Counted from the stretch's first letter, positions 51,316 to 60,851 are shown. The stretch is 64,000 nt of DNA from an uncultured Lachnospiraceae bacterium (GCA_910588955.1 CAJURQ010000008.1:53105-117104), one strand, 5' to 3'. The notes: a model not told the origin generated them from the letters alone. Made by a program: numbers and translations.

Positions 51316-53673
51316 ATGAAATTTACAGAAGGATACTGGCTGCGCAGCGAGAATATGGCGCCGTCCTATGCGTCGCAGGGTTTTTACGCGGAAAAGACGG
51401 AGCGGGGCATGCGGATCGTGGCGCCGGAGAGAAAGATTCTCGGCAGGGGCGACGCCCAAAACATCACCACGATAACGATTGACTTCATCGCTTTTGCCGA
51501 AAATAACATTCTGGTGAAGGCAAGACACTATGAAGCATATGAAGATAAGGAAGCACGCTTTGACTTGATGGGTCAAAATATGCCTTTCAACGTGGAGATT
51601 ATGGACGATGAGGCGGTTATGATAAGCGGTGACGTGACTATACGGGTCAATAGGCAGGAGGGAACCTACCGCTTCGAGGCGGAGGGAAAGGTCATTACGG
51701 AGTGCGGATTCCGGAATCTCGGTTATATCCGCTGGGGGAAGCAGCCGAGCACTATGTTCCCGAAGGAGAACTATCTCTCCGAGCGCCATGAGCCTTATAT
51801 GGTCACCGAACTTTCCCTGAAAGCGGGCGAGCGGGTTTACGGTCTCGGCGAGCAGTTTACGTCCTTTGTGAAAAACGGGCAGGTGGTGGAGATGTGGAAC
51901 GAGGACGGCGGCACTTCCTCACAGGTCTCCTACAAGAGCGTGCCCTTTTATATGACAAACGAAGGCTACGGGATCTTTGTGGACCACACCACGCCAGTTT
52001 CCTTTGAGGTGGCAAGCGAGAAGGTGGCGTATGTGGGATTTTCCGTGCCGGGTGAGGAGATCCGCTATCACTTTATTTATGGACCGACGCCGAAGGAGGT
52101 GCTTGTCAGGTATACGGATATGACGGGGAAACCGGCGCTGCCGCCCGCATGGAGCTTCGGGCTCTGGCTGACTACCTCCTTTACGACCAAATATGACGAG
52201 GAGACGACCGGTTCCTTTATCGACGGGATGGCGGAGCGGGACATTCCTTTGCGGGTGTTTCACTTTGACAGTTACTGGATGAAAGCGCTGCACTGGTGCG
52301 ACTTCGAGTGGGATGACCAGACGTTTTCCGATGTGAAAAATATGCTTGGGCGGTATAAGAAGGAGAAGGGGTTGAAGATCTGCGTCTGGCTGAATCCTTA
52401 TATTGCGCAGGGGACGCCGTTTTTCAGGGAAGGTGTGGAGAAAGGCTATTTTCTGATGCGCGCGGACGGCAGGGGCGTGAAGCAGATTGACTTCTGGAAT
52501 CCGGGCATCGCGATTGTGGATTTCACCAATCCTGAGGCGAAGGAATGGTATGTGGGGAAGCTGAAAACCCTGCTCGATATGGGTGTGGACTGCTTTAAGA
52601 CCGATTTCGGCGAGCGGATTCCCATTGATGTGACATATCACGACGGATCCGACCCTGTGAGCATGCATAATTATTATTCGTACCTTTACAATAAGGCGGT
52701 CTTTGAAATGCTGAGAGAGGTAAAAGGCGAGGGCGAGGCGGTGCTCTTTGCCAGAAGCGCAACCGCCGGGTGCCAGCAGTTTCCGGTGCACTGGGGCGGC
52801 GACTGTTCGGCGTCTTACCCTTCCATGGCGGAGACGCTGCGGGGCGGTTTGAGCTTTGCCATGAGCGGTTTTTCCTTTTGGAGCCACGATATTTCCGGAT
52901 TTGAGAAGACAGCCTCCCCGGATATCTACAAGAGGTGGGTGCAGTTCGGTATGCTTTCTTCCCACAGCAGGCTGCACGGTTCCCAGACTTACCGGGTGCC
53001 GTGGCTGTTTGACGAGGAGGCGTGTGATGTACTCCGGTATTTTACCAATCTAAAATGCCGTCTGATGCCCTATCTGTACAGACAGGCGGCAGTTTCCCAT
53101 GAGACGGGCATCTCCATGATGCGCCCTATGGTGCTGGAATTTTCGAAAGAGCCGGGCGTCAAGGATCTGGACATGCAGTATATGCTGGGCGATTCCCTCC
53201 TTGTGGCGCCGATTTTCAGGGAGGACGGCGTGGGAGAGTATTATCTGCCGGAAGGAACATGGACGCATCTTCTGAGCGGGGAAGAGCTAGGAGGCGGACG
53301 CTGGTACCGGGAGACTTACGACTATTTTTCACTGCCGCTCTTTGTGCGGGAGAACACCCTGCTTGCCGTGGGCAATAACGGGAAACTGCCTGATTACGAT
53401 TACACCGAGGGTCTGGAGTTGCATCTGTATGCCCTCGCGGACGGCGCGGAGGCTGGCTGTGAGATTACTGACTTATCCGGTCAAACGGTAATGAAGGCGA
53501 AAGCTGTGCGGCGGGGCGATACGATTTCCTTTGAGACAGACCGCCCGGAGAAGGAGCCGACACTCGTGGTTCACGGCATGGAGGAGGTTTCTGTGGTGGA
53601 AGGCGGCGTGAAGGTTGTGCGGAAGCTGCGCGGGGAGCGGATGCACGGTGGGAAAAGTTATGTAAACTTATAG
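51316..53673 (+). CDS. GH31 family alpha-xylosidase/alpha-glucosidase (YicI-like)
   Basis: The 785-aa enzyme has the GH31 nucleophile Asp430 in CFKTDFGERIP and acid/base Asp496 in HWGGDCSASYPSM, 66 residues apart as in E. coli YicI, plus the N-terminal beta-sandwich and C-terminal beta domains. The KTDFGE form is typical of alpha-xylosidases, so release of xylose from xyloglucan oligosaccharides is likely. There is no signal peptide, so it acts in the cytosol. GAGGAGG precedes the ATG. Confidence 0.88.
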   Translation: MKFTEGYWLRSENMAPSYASQGFYAEKTERGMRIVAPERKILGRGDAQNITTITIDFIAFAENNILVKARHYEAYEDKEARFDLMGQNMPFNVEIMDDEAVMISGDVTIRVNRQEGTYRFEAEGKVITECGFRNLGYIRWGKQPSTMFPKENYLSERHEPYMVTELSLKAGERVYGLGEQFTSFVKNGQVVEMWNEDGGTSSQVSYKSVPFYMTNEGYGIFVDHTTPVSFEVASEKVAYVGFSVPGEEIRYHFIYGPTPKEVLVRYTDMTGKPALPPAWSFGLWLTTSFTTKYDEETTGSFIDGMAERDIPLRVFHFDSYWMKALHWCDFEWDDQTFSDVKNMLGRYKKEKGLKICVWLNPYIAQGTPFFREGVEKGYFLMRADGRGVKQIDFWNPGIAIVDFTNPEAKEWYVGKLKTLLDMGVDCFKTDFGERIPIDVTYHDGSDPVSMHNYYSYLYNKAVFEMLREVKGEGEAVLFARSATAGCQQFPVHWGGDCSASYPSMAETLRGGLSFAMSGFSFWSHDISGFEKTASPDIYKRWVQFGMLSSHSRLHGSQTYRVPWLFDEEACDVLRYFTNLKCRLMPYLYRQAAVSHETGISMMRPMVLEFSKEPGVKDLDMQYMLGDSLLVAPIFREDGVGEYYLPEGTWTHLLSGEELGGGRWYRETYDYFSLPLFVRENTLLAVGNNGKLPDYDYTEGLELHLYALADGAEAGCEITDLSGQTVMKAKAVRRGDTISFETDRPEKEPTLVVHGMEEVSVVEGGVKVVRKLRGERMHGGKSYVNL

Positions 53674-53718
53674 AGTTTCATCTAACGTTCTAAACTTCTT
53701 ATGAAAACAGGAGGATTT

Positions 53719-54102
53719 ATGGATAACAGGGATTTGTCAAAGTATTTCAAGAGCATTATTGATCAGGACAGGTGTGCGGTGGTGATCTGCAATCTGGCGC
53801 ATGGGATCATCTATATGAACCCCGCGGCGGTGGAGCGGTATGCGAAACGCGGCGGCGACGCGCTTGTGGGGCAGAATCTTTTAAGCTGTCACAGCCCGCA
53901 GTCCGCAGAGCAGATCAAAAAGGTGGTGGCGTGGTTTTCGGAGAGTCCGGCGCACAATATCATCCATACCTTCCGCAATGAGAAGGAAAATAAGGATGTC
54001 TACATGGTTGCCCTCCGGGATGAGGACGGGACGCTGATCGGGTATTATGAGAAGCACGAGTACCGGGATGTGGAGACGGGAGCGGTGTATGATTTTGGGT
54101 GA
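53719..54102 (+). CDS. PAS domain protein
   Basis: ATG 53719 follows AGGAGG, giving 127 aa, almost all one PAS fold (VVICNLAHGIIYMNPAAVERYAKRGGDALVGQNLLSCH ... VYMVALRDEDGTLIGYYEKHEY). The family (PAS_4, related to FhaA-type heme or flavin sensors) is found as single-domain proteins in gut Firmicutes; the ligand is not known. It follows the GH31 gene by 45 bases. Confidence 0.8.
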   Translation: MDNRDLSKYFKSIIDQDRCAVVICNLAHGIIYMNPAAVERYAKRGGDALVGQNLLSCHSPQSAEQIKKVVAWFSESPAHNIIHTFRNEKENKDVYMVALRDEDGTLIGYYEKHEYRDVETGAVYDFG

Positions 54103-54118
54103 GGGGATGAATGCAAAA

Positions 54119-54153
54119 CGGAGGGTACGGTGTTTTTTACACAGTGTCCTCCG
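54119..54153. terminator. hairpin between convergent genes
   Basis: CGGAGG (54119-54124) pairs with CCTCCG (54148-54153), with an inner GGTGT/ACAC stem and a T-rich loop. It lies between the PAS gene and the convergent Uma2 gene and may end transcripts from both sides. Confidence 0.5.
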
Positions 54154-54163
54154 AGAATGTCCG

Positions 54164-54739
54164 CTAAACAAAAGAACAGAGATCTAGATAGAAATCCTTG
54201 TAAATCCCAACCTTGACCGGTTCGGTAAATGAGTGGATATTCGGCCCATCCTCGTGTGCAAAATCATAGATGGTGACAATTTTTTTCGCGGGATCGACAA
54301 TCCAGTATTCACGGACGCCCGCTGACTGGTACAGCATGAGTTTACGACCGTAATCCATGTACTTGTTGCCGGGTGAGGCAATCTCAATCACCCAGTCCGG
54401 CGCGCCGTGGCAGCCCTTTTCGTCCAGTTTTTCTTCCTTACAGATTACCGTGATATCGGGTTCCACGTAGTTGTGAATGTCATCTTTGATATATACGCCG
54501 GGTGATATGAACACCTCGCAGGAACCTTTGTTGTTTTTTATGTGTGTGTAAGTCTGTACATAAAGTTCACCGAGTATCCGCTGGTGTGTGATGGACGGCG
54601 CTTCCATGACGAACATCTCGCCGTCGATTAGTTCGGCTCGTTCGCCCGGGGGAAGGGCTTCGATATCCGCAATGGTATAAGTCTTTTTTCCTCCTTCGAT
54701 TACCATAAATTGTTCCTCTCTGCTGATCATAGCTTCCAT
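54164..54739 (-). CDS. Uma2 family (DUF820) putative restriction-like endonuclease
   Basis: The 191-aa protein has the Uma2 pattern: YTIADIEALPPGERAELIDGEMFVM, a PD-(D/E)XK-like core with YVEPDITVICKEE, and GAPDWVIEIASPGN followed by YQSAGVREYWIVDP. The biological role of this abundant family is unknown. AAAGGAGG precedes the start. Confidence 0.85.
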   Translation of the reverse strand: MEAMISREEQFMVIEGGKKTYTIADIEALPPGERAELIDGEMFVMEAPSITHQRILGELYVQTYTHIKNNKGSCEVFISPGVYIKDDIHNYVEPDITVICKEEKLDEKGCHGAPDWVIEIASPGNKYMDYGRKLMLYQSAGVREYWIVDPAKKIVTIYDFAHEDGPNIHSFTEPVKVGIYKDFYLDLCSFV

Positions 54740-55045
54740 AACATGTCCTCCTTTTCATTCGGCAGAAGGCTGTTATGGGATGCTCCTGCCGCTGTTTGAT
54801 TGTGGTTGTGAGTAAAGCGGCAGAAATTGCCTGAATGTGCGAAAGCACGGTTCATAGATTACTCTTGTTATCTGTTGGGAGTATCATACTATTCTCAGAT
54901 GGATATGTCAAGATATAAATACAAAATATTTTTAATAAAATAAACGGAATATTGATAATAACAGAAAAGGCAGGAGTTGACTGATATAGTCGTCCCGCCT
55001 TTTGCTTGTAAGGGCAGCGCCCAAAATCTTTTTCAATGATACATA
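54740..55045. other. gene-free region between Uma2 and asnA
   Basis: I see no gene here. It is AT-rich around 54900-54960 and holds GGGC-AGC-GCCC (55011-55021) near the asnA end. The sequence CGGCAGAAGG...TGCCGCTG near 54761-54792 could pair. It presumably carries the Uma2 promoter and the asnA 3' region. Confidence 0.4.
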
Positions 55046-56056
55046 TTACAACAGCTGAATCCCGTTCGCCAGCGCCTCCCGTGTCACTTCCTCCGTCCAG
55101 AGGGAGCACTGCACCTCGCCGATATGCGCCTTGCGAAGGAAGAACATGCAGATTCTCGACTGCCCGATGCCGCCGCCGATGGTGAAAGGAAGGGTCTCGT
55201 CAATGATGCCCTTCTGGAAGGGGAGCTTCGCGCGCTCGGGGCAGCCCGCCTTGTCGAGCTGGGAAAGCAGCGCGTCCTTATCTACGCGGATGCCCATGGA
55301 GGACAGCTCCAGCGCGATATCGAGCACAGGATAGTAGACGAGAATGTCCGCGTTGAGCGTCCAGTCGTCGTAGTCCGGCGCGCGCCCGTCATGCTTTTCG
55401 CCGGAGGCAAGGAGATCGCCGATCTGCATGAGGCAGACCGCGCCTTTTTCCCTCGTAATCAGGTATTCCCGCTCCTTCGGCGTTGTGCCGGGATAGAGAT
55501 CCTCAAGTGCCTGTGTGGTGATGAAAAAGATGTCGTGGGGCAGGATCTCGTCTATGTAATCGTACTGGATCGCCATGTACTTTTCCGTTTTGCGAAGCGC
55601 CTTGTAGACCGTCTTCACCGTCTCTTTCAGATAATCGAGACACCGCTCCTCGCGGGAGATGACCTTTTCCCAATCCCACTGATCCACATAGATAGAGTGG
55701 ATGTTGTCCGTCGCCTCGTCCCTGCGGATGGCGCTCATGTCGGTGTAAAGCCCTTCCCCGTGGGAAAAGCCATACTTCCCGAGAGCCATTCGTTTCCATT
55801 TTGCCAGTGAGTGCACGATCTCGGCGGGGGCGTCGTCCTGTTCCTTGATGCCGAAAGTGACGGGACGTTCCACGCCGTTTAAGTTATCGTTTAGTCCGGA
55901 TGCCGGCTCCACGAAAAGGGGAGCGGACACACGCAGCAGATGCAGCCGTTCGGCGAGCTGTACCTGAAAAAAGTCTTTCACCGTCTTGATGCCGATCTGG
56001 GTGTCGTGCAGATTCAGCGCAGACTTGTAATCCTGTGGAATAATTAAATTGTCCAT
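55046..56056 (-). CDS. asnA: aspartate-ammonia ligase (asparagine synthetase A)
   Basis: The 336-aa protein begins MDNLIIPQDYKSALNLHDTQIGIKTVKDFF and has the class II aminoacyl-tRNA-synthetase-like core (VSAPLFVEPASGLNDNLNGVERPV, ILPHDIFFITTQALEDLYP, FTIGGGIGQSRICMFFLRKAHIGEVQ). It makes asparagine from aspartate, ammonia and ATP. It is divergent from the XRE gene. A hairpin GCGGG-CCCGC is in the leader (about 56079-56095). Confidence 0.96.
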   Translation of the reverse strand: MDNLIIPQDYKSALNLHDTQIGIKTVKDFFQVQLAERLHLLRVSAPLFVEPASGLNDNLNGVERPVTFGIKEQDDAPAEIVHSLAKWKRMALGKYGFSHGEGLYTDMSAIRRDEATDNIHSIYVDQWDWEKVISREERCLDYLKETVKTVYKALRKTEKYMAIQYDYIDEILPHDIFFITTQALEDLYPGTTPKEREYLITREKGAVCLMQIGDLLASGEKHDGRAPDYDDWTLNADILVYYPVLDIALELSSMGIRVDKDALLSQLDKAGCPERAKLPFQKGIIDETLPFTIGGGIGQSRICMFFLRKAHIGEVQCSLWTEEVTREALANGIQLL

Positions 56057-56328
56057 GTTATACCTCGCTTTTTGCGCGGGTCACATGCCCGCTTTTCACT
56101 TATTATTTAACCGCTTTTACAAAGAGAAAGCAAGGAAAATTTTCACACTGTCTTTTCCGGCTTTGTATTCCGGTATGATGTCAGCGTTTGCGCCGCGCAC
56201 GAAAGAGGAGTAAAATTGACAGGGACAACCCATGTCCCATAGAGAAAACAAAAGGAATGCCCGCTTGCTGTCCTGTTTATATGAGACAGAAAGCGTTATT
56301 CTTTTTCCGGAAAGGAGGACACAGGACG

Positions 56329-56820
56329 ATGGACCAGATGAAAATCGGGATGTTTTTTAAGGAGTTACGGAAAGAAAAGGGGCTTACGCAGGAACAGCTT
56401 GCGGAACGCCTGAGGGTATCCCGGCGGACGGTATCCAGATGGGAGACAGGCAGCAACATGCCGGATTTGGACATTCTGATAGAAATGTCTGATTATTATG
56501 AAGTGGAACTGCGGGAACTGCTCGACGGAGAAAGGAAAGGTGAAAAGATGGATAAGGAATTGGAAGAAACGGTATTAAAAGTGGCGGATTACAGCAATGG
56601 CGAGAAACAAAAACTTACAAGGCGCATGCACATCCTGTTTATCGGCGGGCTGATTGCGGCGATTGTGTACTTAGTTTTACTATTTACGGATCGCGCCGAT
56701 AATTTTCTCGGCGGTTTCTGTCAGGGCGTGACGCTCGGCATGATGATCGTCGGTGTGATTATGACGAGCAAATACGCGGCAAAAATCCGGGCGTTTAAAA
56801 AGAGACTTTTGGCAAAATAA
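56329..56820 (+). CDS. XRE family regulator with C-terminal membrane segment
   Basis: ATG 56329 (MDQMKIGMFFKELRKEKGLTQEQLAER) follows AAAGGAGG. The 163-aa protein has a Cro/CI helix-turn-helix (8-62, LRVSRRTVSRWETGSNMPDLDIL), a linker and two membrane helices (about 104-122 and 130-150). Membrane-bound XRE proteins of this type are common in Firmicutes; the target and signal are unknown. Confidence 0.85.
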   Translation: MDQMKIGMFFKELRKEKGLTQEQLAERLRVSRRTVSRWETGSNMPDLDILIEMSDYYEVELRELLDGERKGEKMDKELEETVLKVADYSNGEKQKLTRRMHILFIGGLIAAIVYLVLLFTDRADNFLGGFCQGVTLGMMIVGVIMTSKYAAKIRAFKKRLLAK

Positions 56821-56822
56821 AT

Positions 56823-56879
56823 AAAAATATCCCGGAGAGAATCGATCTGTGTGGTCAGACGATTGGATCCGGGATTTTT
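56823..56879. terminator. bidirectional terminator between XRE and SNF genes
   Basis: ATCCCGG (56829-56835) and CCGGGAT (56869-56875) with an inner AATCG/CGATT, TCTG/CAGA stem, flanked by A-tract on the left and T-tract on the right, so it works for both convergent genes. Confidence 0.75.
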
Positions 56880-56893
56880 CTGTATTATGGCAC

Positions 56894-58291
56894 TTAGAAG
56901 GAGAATCCGAACGCCTGCAGTAACAGCAGGAACAAAAGCACCGGCGCGATAACCGTAATCATTGCAATATACAGGTGTTTTCTGCCGAACTTATAGCCGC
57001 CTAAGGTCACTTCGTCAATGATGACCTTGGGTTTTACAACCCATCCGATCAGAATGCAGGTCAAAAGCGCGACGAGCGGCATCAGGCAGTTGTTGCTGAT
57101 ATAATCCATAACGTCCAGAAGCTGACCTGTGGAGCCGTTTGGCAGTTTTAACTCAAAGTATAAGAAGTTATAACCGAAGCAGACAATCGCTCCCACAATG
57201 ATCCCGTAAGCGGTCACGATCGTGGTGCTCTTATTTCTGGACCAGTGGAACTTGTCCATCAGACTAGCGACGATCGCCTCCATAATGGACACCGCTGAGG
57301 TCACCGCCGCAAATGCCACCATTACAAAAAACAGGATACCGACGACGGTTCCGACCCATCCCATCGCCGCAAAAATCTTCGGCAGGGAGATAAACATAAG
57401 CCCCGGTCCGGCGGACATACCCTCGGTTCCCATGAAAACATAGACCGCAGGGACGATCATCATTCCCGCAAGCAGCGCCACTACCGTGTCGAAAATTTCA
57501 ATCTGGTTGATGGAGGGCATCAAATTGACGTCCTTTTTCACGTAGGAGCCGTATGCCACCATGATGCCCATGGCGACGCTGATGGAGTAAAACAGCTGCC
57601 CCAGAGCGTCCATAACCACAAGGAAAAACTGCTGCAGGGTAACGCCCTCAAAGCTCGGGAGCAGATAAATTTTCAGCCCCTCCAGCCCCGTTCTTTCCAG
57701 TCCGGATGCATCCGTGTGGCGGAGTGTCAGCGCGTAAACAGAAATGCCGATAATCAAAACCAAAAGCAGGGGCATAATAAATTTGCTGGCACGCTCAATG
57801 CCGTTGTCCACGCCGCCGAAGATGATAATCGCGGAAAGAACCGTAAATATCACCATAAAGACCACGGGGCTTACCTGTTCGGAAATAAACCCGGTAAAGT
57901 AACCGTCCGCGGCGGCGGTAGTCGTTTTTCCGGTGAGAAAAACCGTAAGGTATTTTAATACCCATCCGCCAATGGCGAGATAGTAGGGTAAAATGATAAT
58001 CGGGACGAGACTTGCCAGAATGCCGAGCCCTTTCCATTTCGGGTGGATCACACCGTATGCGGTCAGCGGACTCTGCGCCGTCTTACGTCCGATTGCAATT
58101 TCCGTGGTGAGCAGGGTAAAGCCGAAGGTCAGCGTTAAGATAATGTAGCAGAAAATAAACAATCCGCCGCCGTCCTTTGCTGCTAAATAGGGGAATCGCC
58201 AGATATTGCCGAGTCCCACCGCGCTGCCTGCCGCAGCAAGGACAAAACCGAGTTTGCCCGTAAAAGTTCCTCTTGACTTGTTTGTTTCCAT
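56894..58291 (-). CDS. Na+-dependent SNF family (LeuT-like) transporter
   Basis: ATG 58291 (METNKSRGTFTGKLGFVLAAAGSAVGLGNIWRFPY) gives 465 aa with about 11 to 12 spans. The GSAVGLGNIWRFPYLAAKDGGG motif of TM1 is diagnostic of the neurotransmitter:sodium symporter family, whose bacterial members take up amino acids such as leucine or tryptophan. AAAGGAA is upstream. It is divergent from the SOS-controlled operon. Confidence 0.92.
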   Translation of the reverse strand: METNKSRGTFTGKLGFVLAAAGSAVGLGNIWRFPYLAAKDGGGLFIFCYIILTLTFGFTLLTTEIAIGRKTAQSPLTAYGVIHPKWKGLGILASLVPIIILPYYLAIGGWVLKYLTVFLTGKTTTAAADGYFTGFISEQVSPVVFMVIFTVLSAIIIFGGVDNGIERASKFIMPLLLVLIIGISVYALTLRHTDASGLERTGLEGLKIYLLPSFEGVTLQQFFLVVMDALGQLFYSISVAMGIMVAYGSYVKKDVNLMPSINQIEIFDTVVALLAGMMIVPAVYVFMGTEGMSAGPGLMFISLPKIFAAMGWVGTVVGILFFVMVAFAAVTSAVSIMEAIVASLMDKFHWSRNKSTTIVTAYGIIVGAIVCFGYNFLYFELKLPNGSTGQLLDVMDYISNNCLMPLVALLTCILIGWVVKPKVIIDEVTLGGYKFGRKHLYIAMITVIAPVLLFLLLLQAFGFSF

Positions 58292-58374
58292 TCTTCTATT
58301 CCTTTCTCTTTCACATGTAATAGTCTGATTATACTGTAACAAGTTCCTATGTGCAATATTTTTTATAAGAAAAA

Positions 58375-58386
58375 GAACAAATGTTC
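58375..58386. promoter_or_regulatory. LexA (SOS) box 1
   Basis: GAACAAATGTTC fits the Gram-positive LexA consensus GAAC-RNRY-GTTC exactly. It lies 9 bases upstream of the -35 box at 58396. Confidence 0.85.
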
Positions 58387-58395
58387 TGAAAACGC

Positions 58396-58424
58396 TTGCA
58401 ATACGGCTGAGGCTGTGTTAAGAT
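58396..58424 (+). promoter_or_regulatory. promoter of the radical-SAM/DUF4130 operon
   Basis: TTGCAA (58396-58401), a 17-base spacer and TAAGAT (58419-58424), between the two LexA boxes. Confidence 0.7.
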
Positions 58425-58437
58425 ACGAATACAAAGT

Positions 58438-58449
58438 GAACATATGTTC
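58438..58449. promoter_or_regulatory. LexA (SOS) box 2
   Basis: GAACATATGTTC, a perfect palindrome and perfect match to GAAC-RNRY-GTTC. It lies 13 bases beyond the -10 box, where bound LexA would block transcription. Confidence 0.9.
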
Positions 58450-58531
58450 TGAAACGAGAATCTTCTATATAAAACGTGCGGTTCTGAAAACTTTCTAACC
58501 GGGACCATGCGTACAGGAAAGCGTGAGTAGG

Positions 58532-59872
58532 ATGGATATCAGAATTGCGCCGCAGATGTCGGTCATGGATAAACTGAAAATACTCGGTGCGGCGGCGAAA
58601 TACGATGTGTCGTGCAGCTCCAGCGGTTCCTTTCGGAAAAATGACGGGAAAGGTATCGGCAATACCGTGGCGGCGGGACTGTGTCACAGCTTTGCAGCGG
58701 ACGGCAGATGTATCTCCCTTTTGAAAATACTTTTTACCAACGAGTGCATCTACGACTGCAGGTATTGTATCAACCGCTGCTCCAACGATGTGCCCCGCGC
58801 CTCCTTCACACCGGACGAGGTGTGCGAGTTGACCATGGAATTTTACAGGCGCAATTATATAGAAGGTTTGTTCCTGAGTTCGGGCATTCTGTACAGCCCC
58901 AACTACACGATGGAGCTGATCTGCGAGACGGTGCACAAGCTGCGCACCCTGCACCGGTTTCAGGGGTATATCCATATCAAGGCGATTCCCGGGGCGGATC
59001 CGCTCTTGATTCAGCGGGCGGGTTTTCTTGCCGATCGCATGAGTGTGAATCTGGAGATGGCGACGGCGGAGGGGCTGCGGGCGATCGCGCCCAATAAGCA
59101 CCGCAAAAATATATTGAAACCCATGCGCCAGATCCAGAACGGCATTACGGAAAACAAAAACGAACTTACCTTATATAAACACGCGCCCCGTTTCTGCGAG
59201 GCGGGACAGTCGACCCAGATGGTGATCGGCGCGCTGCCGGAGAGCGACTATCAGATCATGTCGGTGGCGGAAAACCTTTATGATAAATTTTCTTTGAAGC
59301 GGGTGTACTATTCGGCTTTTGTGAATGTGAACGAGGACAGGGATTTGCCTGCCCTTGCCGGCGGACCGCCGCTGCTTCGCGAGCACAGGCTGTATCAGGC
59401 GGACTGGCTTCTTCGGTTCTACGACTTTAAGGTGGATGAGCTTCTGACGGAGGAACGCCCGAATTTCAACACGGCGATCGACCCGAAGGCGGACTGGGCG
59501 GTGCGCCATCTGGAATGCTTCCCGGTGGAGATCAACCGGGCGGATTACCATTTGCTTTTGCGGATTCCGGGTGTGGGCGTTAAGAGCGCGAGACGGATCG
59601 TGGCGGCGAGAAGGTTCGGCAGTCTGACATTTGAGGATTTGAAGAAGATCGGCGTGGTGCTGAAACGCGCGCTCTATTTTATTACCTGCAACGGCAGGAT
59701 GATGTACCCGACGAAGCTGGAGGAACAGTATATCGTGCGAAACCTCACCTACCAGAACCAGATGGGCAGGGGGGAGCGGCTGCCCTTTATGACAGACGGC
59801 ACGACCTATCGGCAGATGTCGCTGTTTGACATGGCTGGATTTGATGATGTGAGGAAGGTTGCCAGTATATAG
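58532..59872 (+). CDS. putative DNA modification/repair radical SAM protein (TIGR03916 type)
   Basis: From ATG 58532 (GTG 58523 is an alternative) the protein has 446 aa. The radical-SAM cluster site is Cys72, Cys76, Cys79 (NECIYDCRYCINRC). Near the C-terminus LLRIPGVGVKSARRIVAARRFGSLTFEDLKKIG is a helix-hairpin-helix DNA-binding motif. The family occurs next to a DUF4130 protein, in some species fused to a family 4 uracil-DNA glycosylase, and its reaction is unknown. Two LexA boxes flank its promoter, so it is predicted to be made upon DNA damage. The partner gene follows after 12 bases. Confidence 0.9.
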   Translation: MDIRIAPQMSVMDKLKILGAAAKYDVSCSSSGSFRKNDGKGIGNTVAAGLCHSFAADGRCISLLKILFTNECIYDCRYCINRCSNDVPRASFTPDEVCELTMEFYRRNYIEGLFLSSGILYSPNYTMELICETVHKLRTLHRFQGYIHIKAIPGADPLLIQRAGFLADRMSVNLEMATAEGLRAIAPNKHRKNILKPMRQIQNGITENKNELTLYKHAPRFCEAGQSTQMVIGALPESDYQIMSVAENLYDKFSLKRVYYSAFVNVNEDRDLPALAGGPPLLREHRLYQADWLLRFYDFKVDELLTEERPNFNTAIDPKADWAVRHLECFPVEINRADYHLLLRIPGVGVKSARRIVAARRFGSLTFEDLKKIGVVLKRALYFITCNGRMMYPTKLEEQYIVRNLTYQNQMGRGERLPFMTDGTTYRQMSLFDMAGFDDVRKVASI

Positions 59873-59884
59873 GGGGATTTATCT

Positions 59885-60676
59885 ATGGAAGAAAAGTATT
59901 TAGTCTGCGAGGATTCTCTGGAAGGGATATTTACCGGAATTTATGACGCCTATGCCTTGAGGGAGGGGCATGAGCGCGTGCATATTCAGGTGGGCGAGGA
60001 GGAGAATCTGCGGCTGTTTGCGACTTATATGTATATTCTTCCGGATTTTGTGAAAACTGAAAAGGTAGCGAATACGCTTAAGAGAAGCTTGGGCGAGCAT
60101 GCTTACCATTCCCTCTGCAGGGCGGCGGCGTCCTGCTACCCCGATAAGGGGGAGGCGGTCTACAAGACGGTGGTGGACGCGCTCACGGCGGGCAGCGGCA
60201 GCAGGGTGATGGAGAATCTGCGCAATCCCTATGTGGCGAGGTGTTTTGAGCTGGCGCGGTTTACGGCGAACGAAGCGCACTATGAGATTGAGTTTCTCCG
60301 TTTTCAGGAACTGGCGGACACGGAAAAGGCAAAGGGCGGGTTTCTTTTTGCAAAGATCGGACCGAAAAATAATGTGATACCTTTTATCATGCCGCACTTT
60401 GCGGACAGGCTGAGCATTGAAAATTTCATGGTCTATGACGAAAACCGGAAACTTTTCGGCGTCCATCCCGCCGGGGAAGAGTGGTATCTGGTGACGGCGG
60501 GGGAGGCGTTTGTCTTAAACGAGCTTGCTTACTCGGAAAAGGAGAACGGATATCAGGAACTGTTTCGCGCATTCCACCGGACAATCGGGATCAAGAGCCG
60601 GGAGAACAGGAAACTGCAGAGACAGATGTGTGCGTATCGTTACCAAGATTATATGGTGGAATTTCAGCAAACTTGA
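59885..60676 (+). CDS. DUF4130/TIGR03915 partner, probable DNA metabolism protein
   Basis: The 263-aa protein has the family's features: a start YLVCEDSLEGIFTGIYDAYA, the central FARFTANEAHYEIEFLRFQELADTEK-like region (here EFLRFQELADTEKAKGGFLFAKIGPKNN), then HFADRLSIENFMVYDENRKLFGVHPAGEEWYLV. It is always found beside the radical-SAM gene and is cotranscribed with it here behind LexA boxes. The C-terminal part is related to the DUF4130 domain sometimes fused to uracil-DNA glycosylase. Its activity is unknown. Confidence 0.9.
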   Translation: MEEKYLVCEDSLEGIFTGIYDAYALREGHERVHIQVGEEENLRLFATYMYILPDFVKTEKVANTLKRSLGEHAYHSLCRAAASCYPDKGEAVYKTVVDALTAGSGSRVMENLRNPYVARCFELARFTANEAHYEIEFLRFQELADTEKAKGGFLFAKIGPKNNVIPFIMPHFADRLSIENFMVYDENRKLFGVHPAGEEWYLVTAGEAFVLNELAYSEKENGYQELFRAFHRTIGIKSRENRKLQRQMCAYRYQDYMVEFQQT

Positions 60677-60823
60677 TAAATTGCAGCGTTGTGAAGAGGG
60701 AGAAGGAGGAGATAATAGGCAGATTTCACAAAAATTGTTTTGGGTTTCAAAATAATTATGTTAAGTTGTGTGAAATGACCAAAAGATGCCAAAATTGTAC
60801 AATTATAGGAACAAAAATAACTC

Positions 60824-60851
60824 TTTACAAATGAAATCAATGGAGTATAAT
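60824..60851 (+). promoter_or_regulatory. promoter of the Crh-like gene
   Basis: TTTACA (60824-60829), 16 bases, TATAAT (60846-60851), about 80 bases before the start. Confidence 0.65.

Noticed and set aside
53881..54171. A minus-strand frame over the PAS gene
   Set aside because: The plus-strand PAS fold is clear and has AGGAGG; the antisense frame has no motif.
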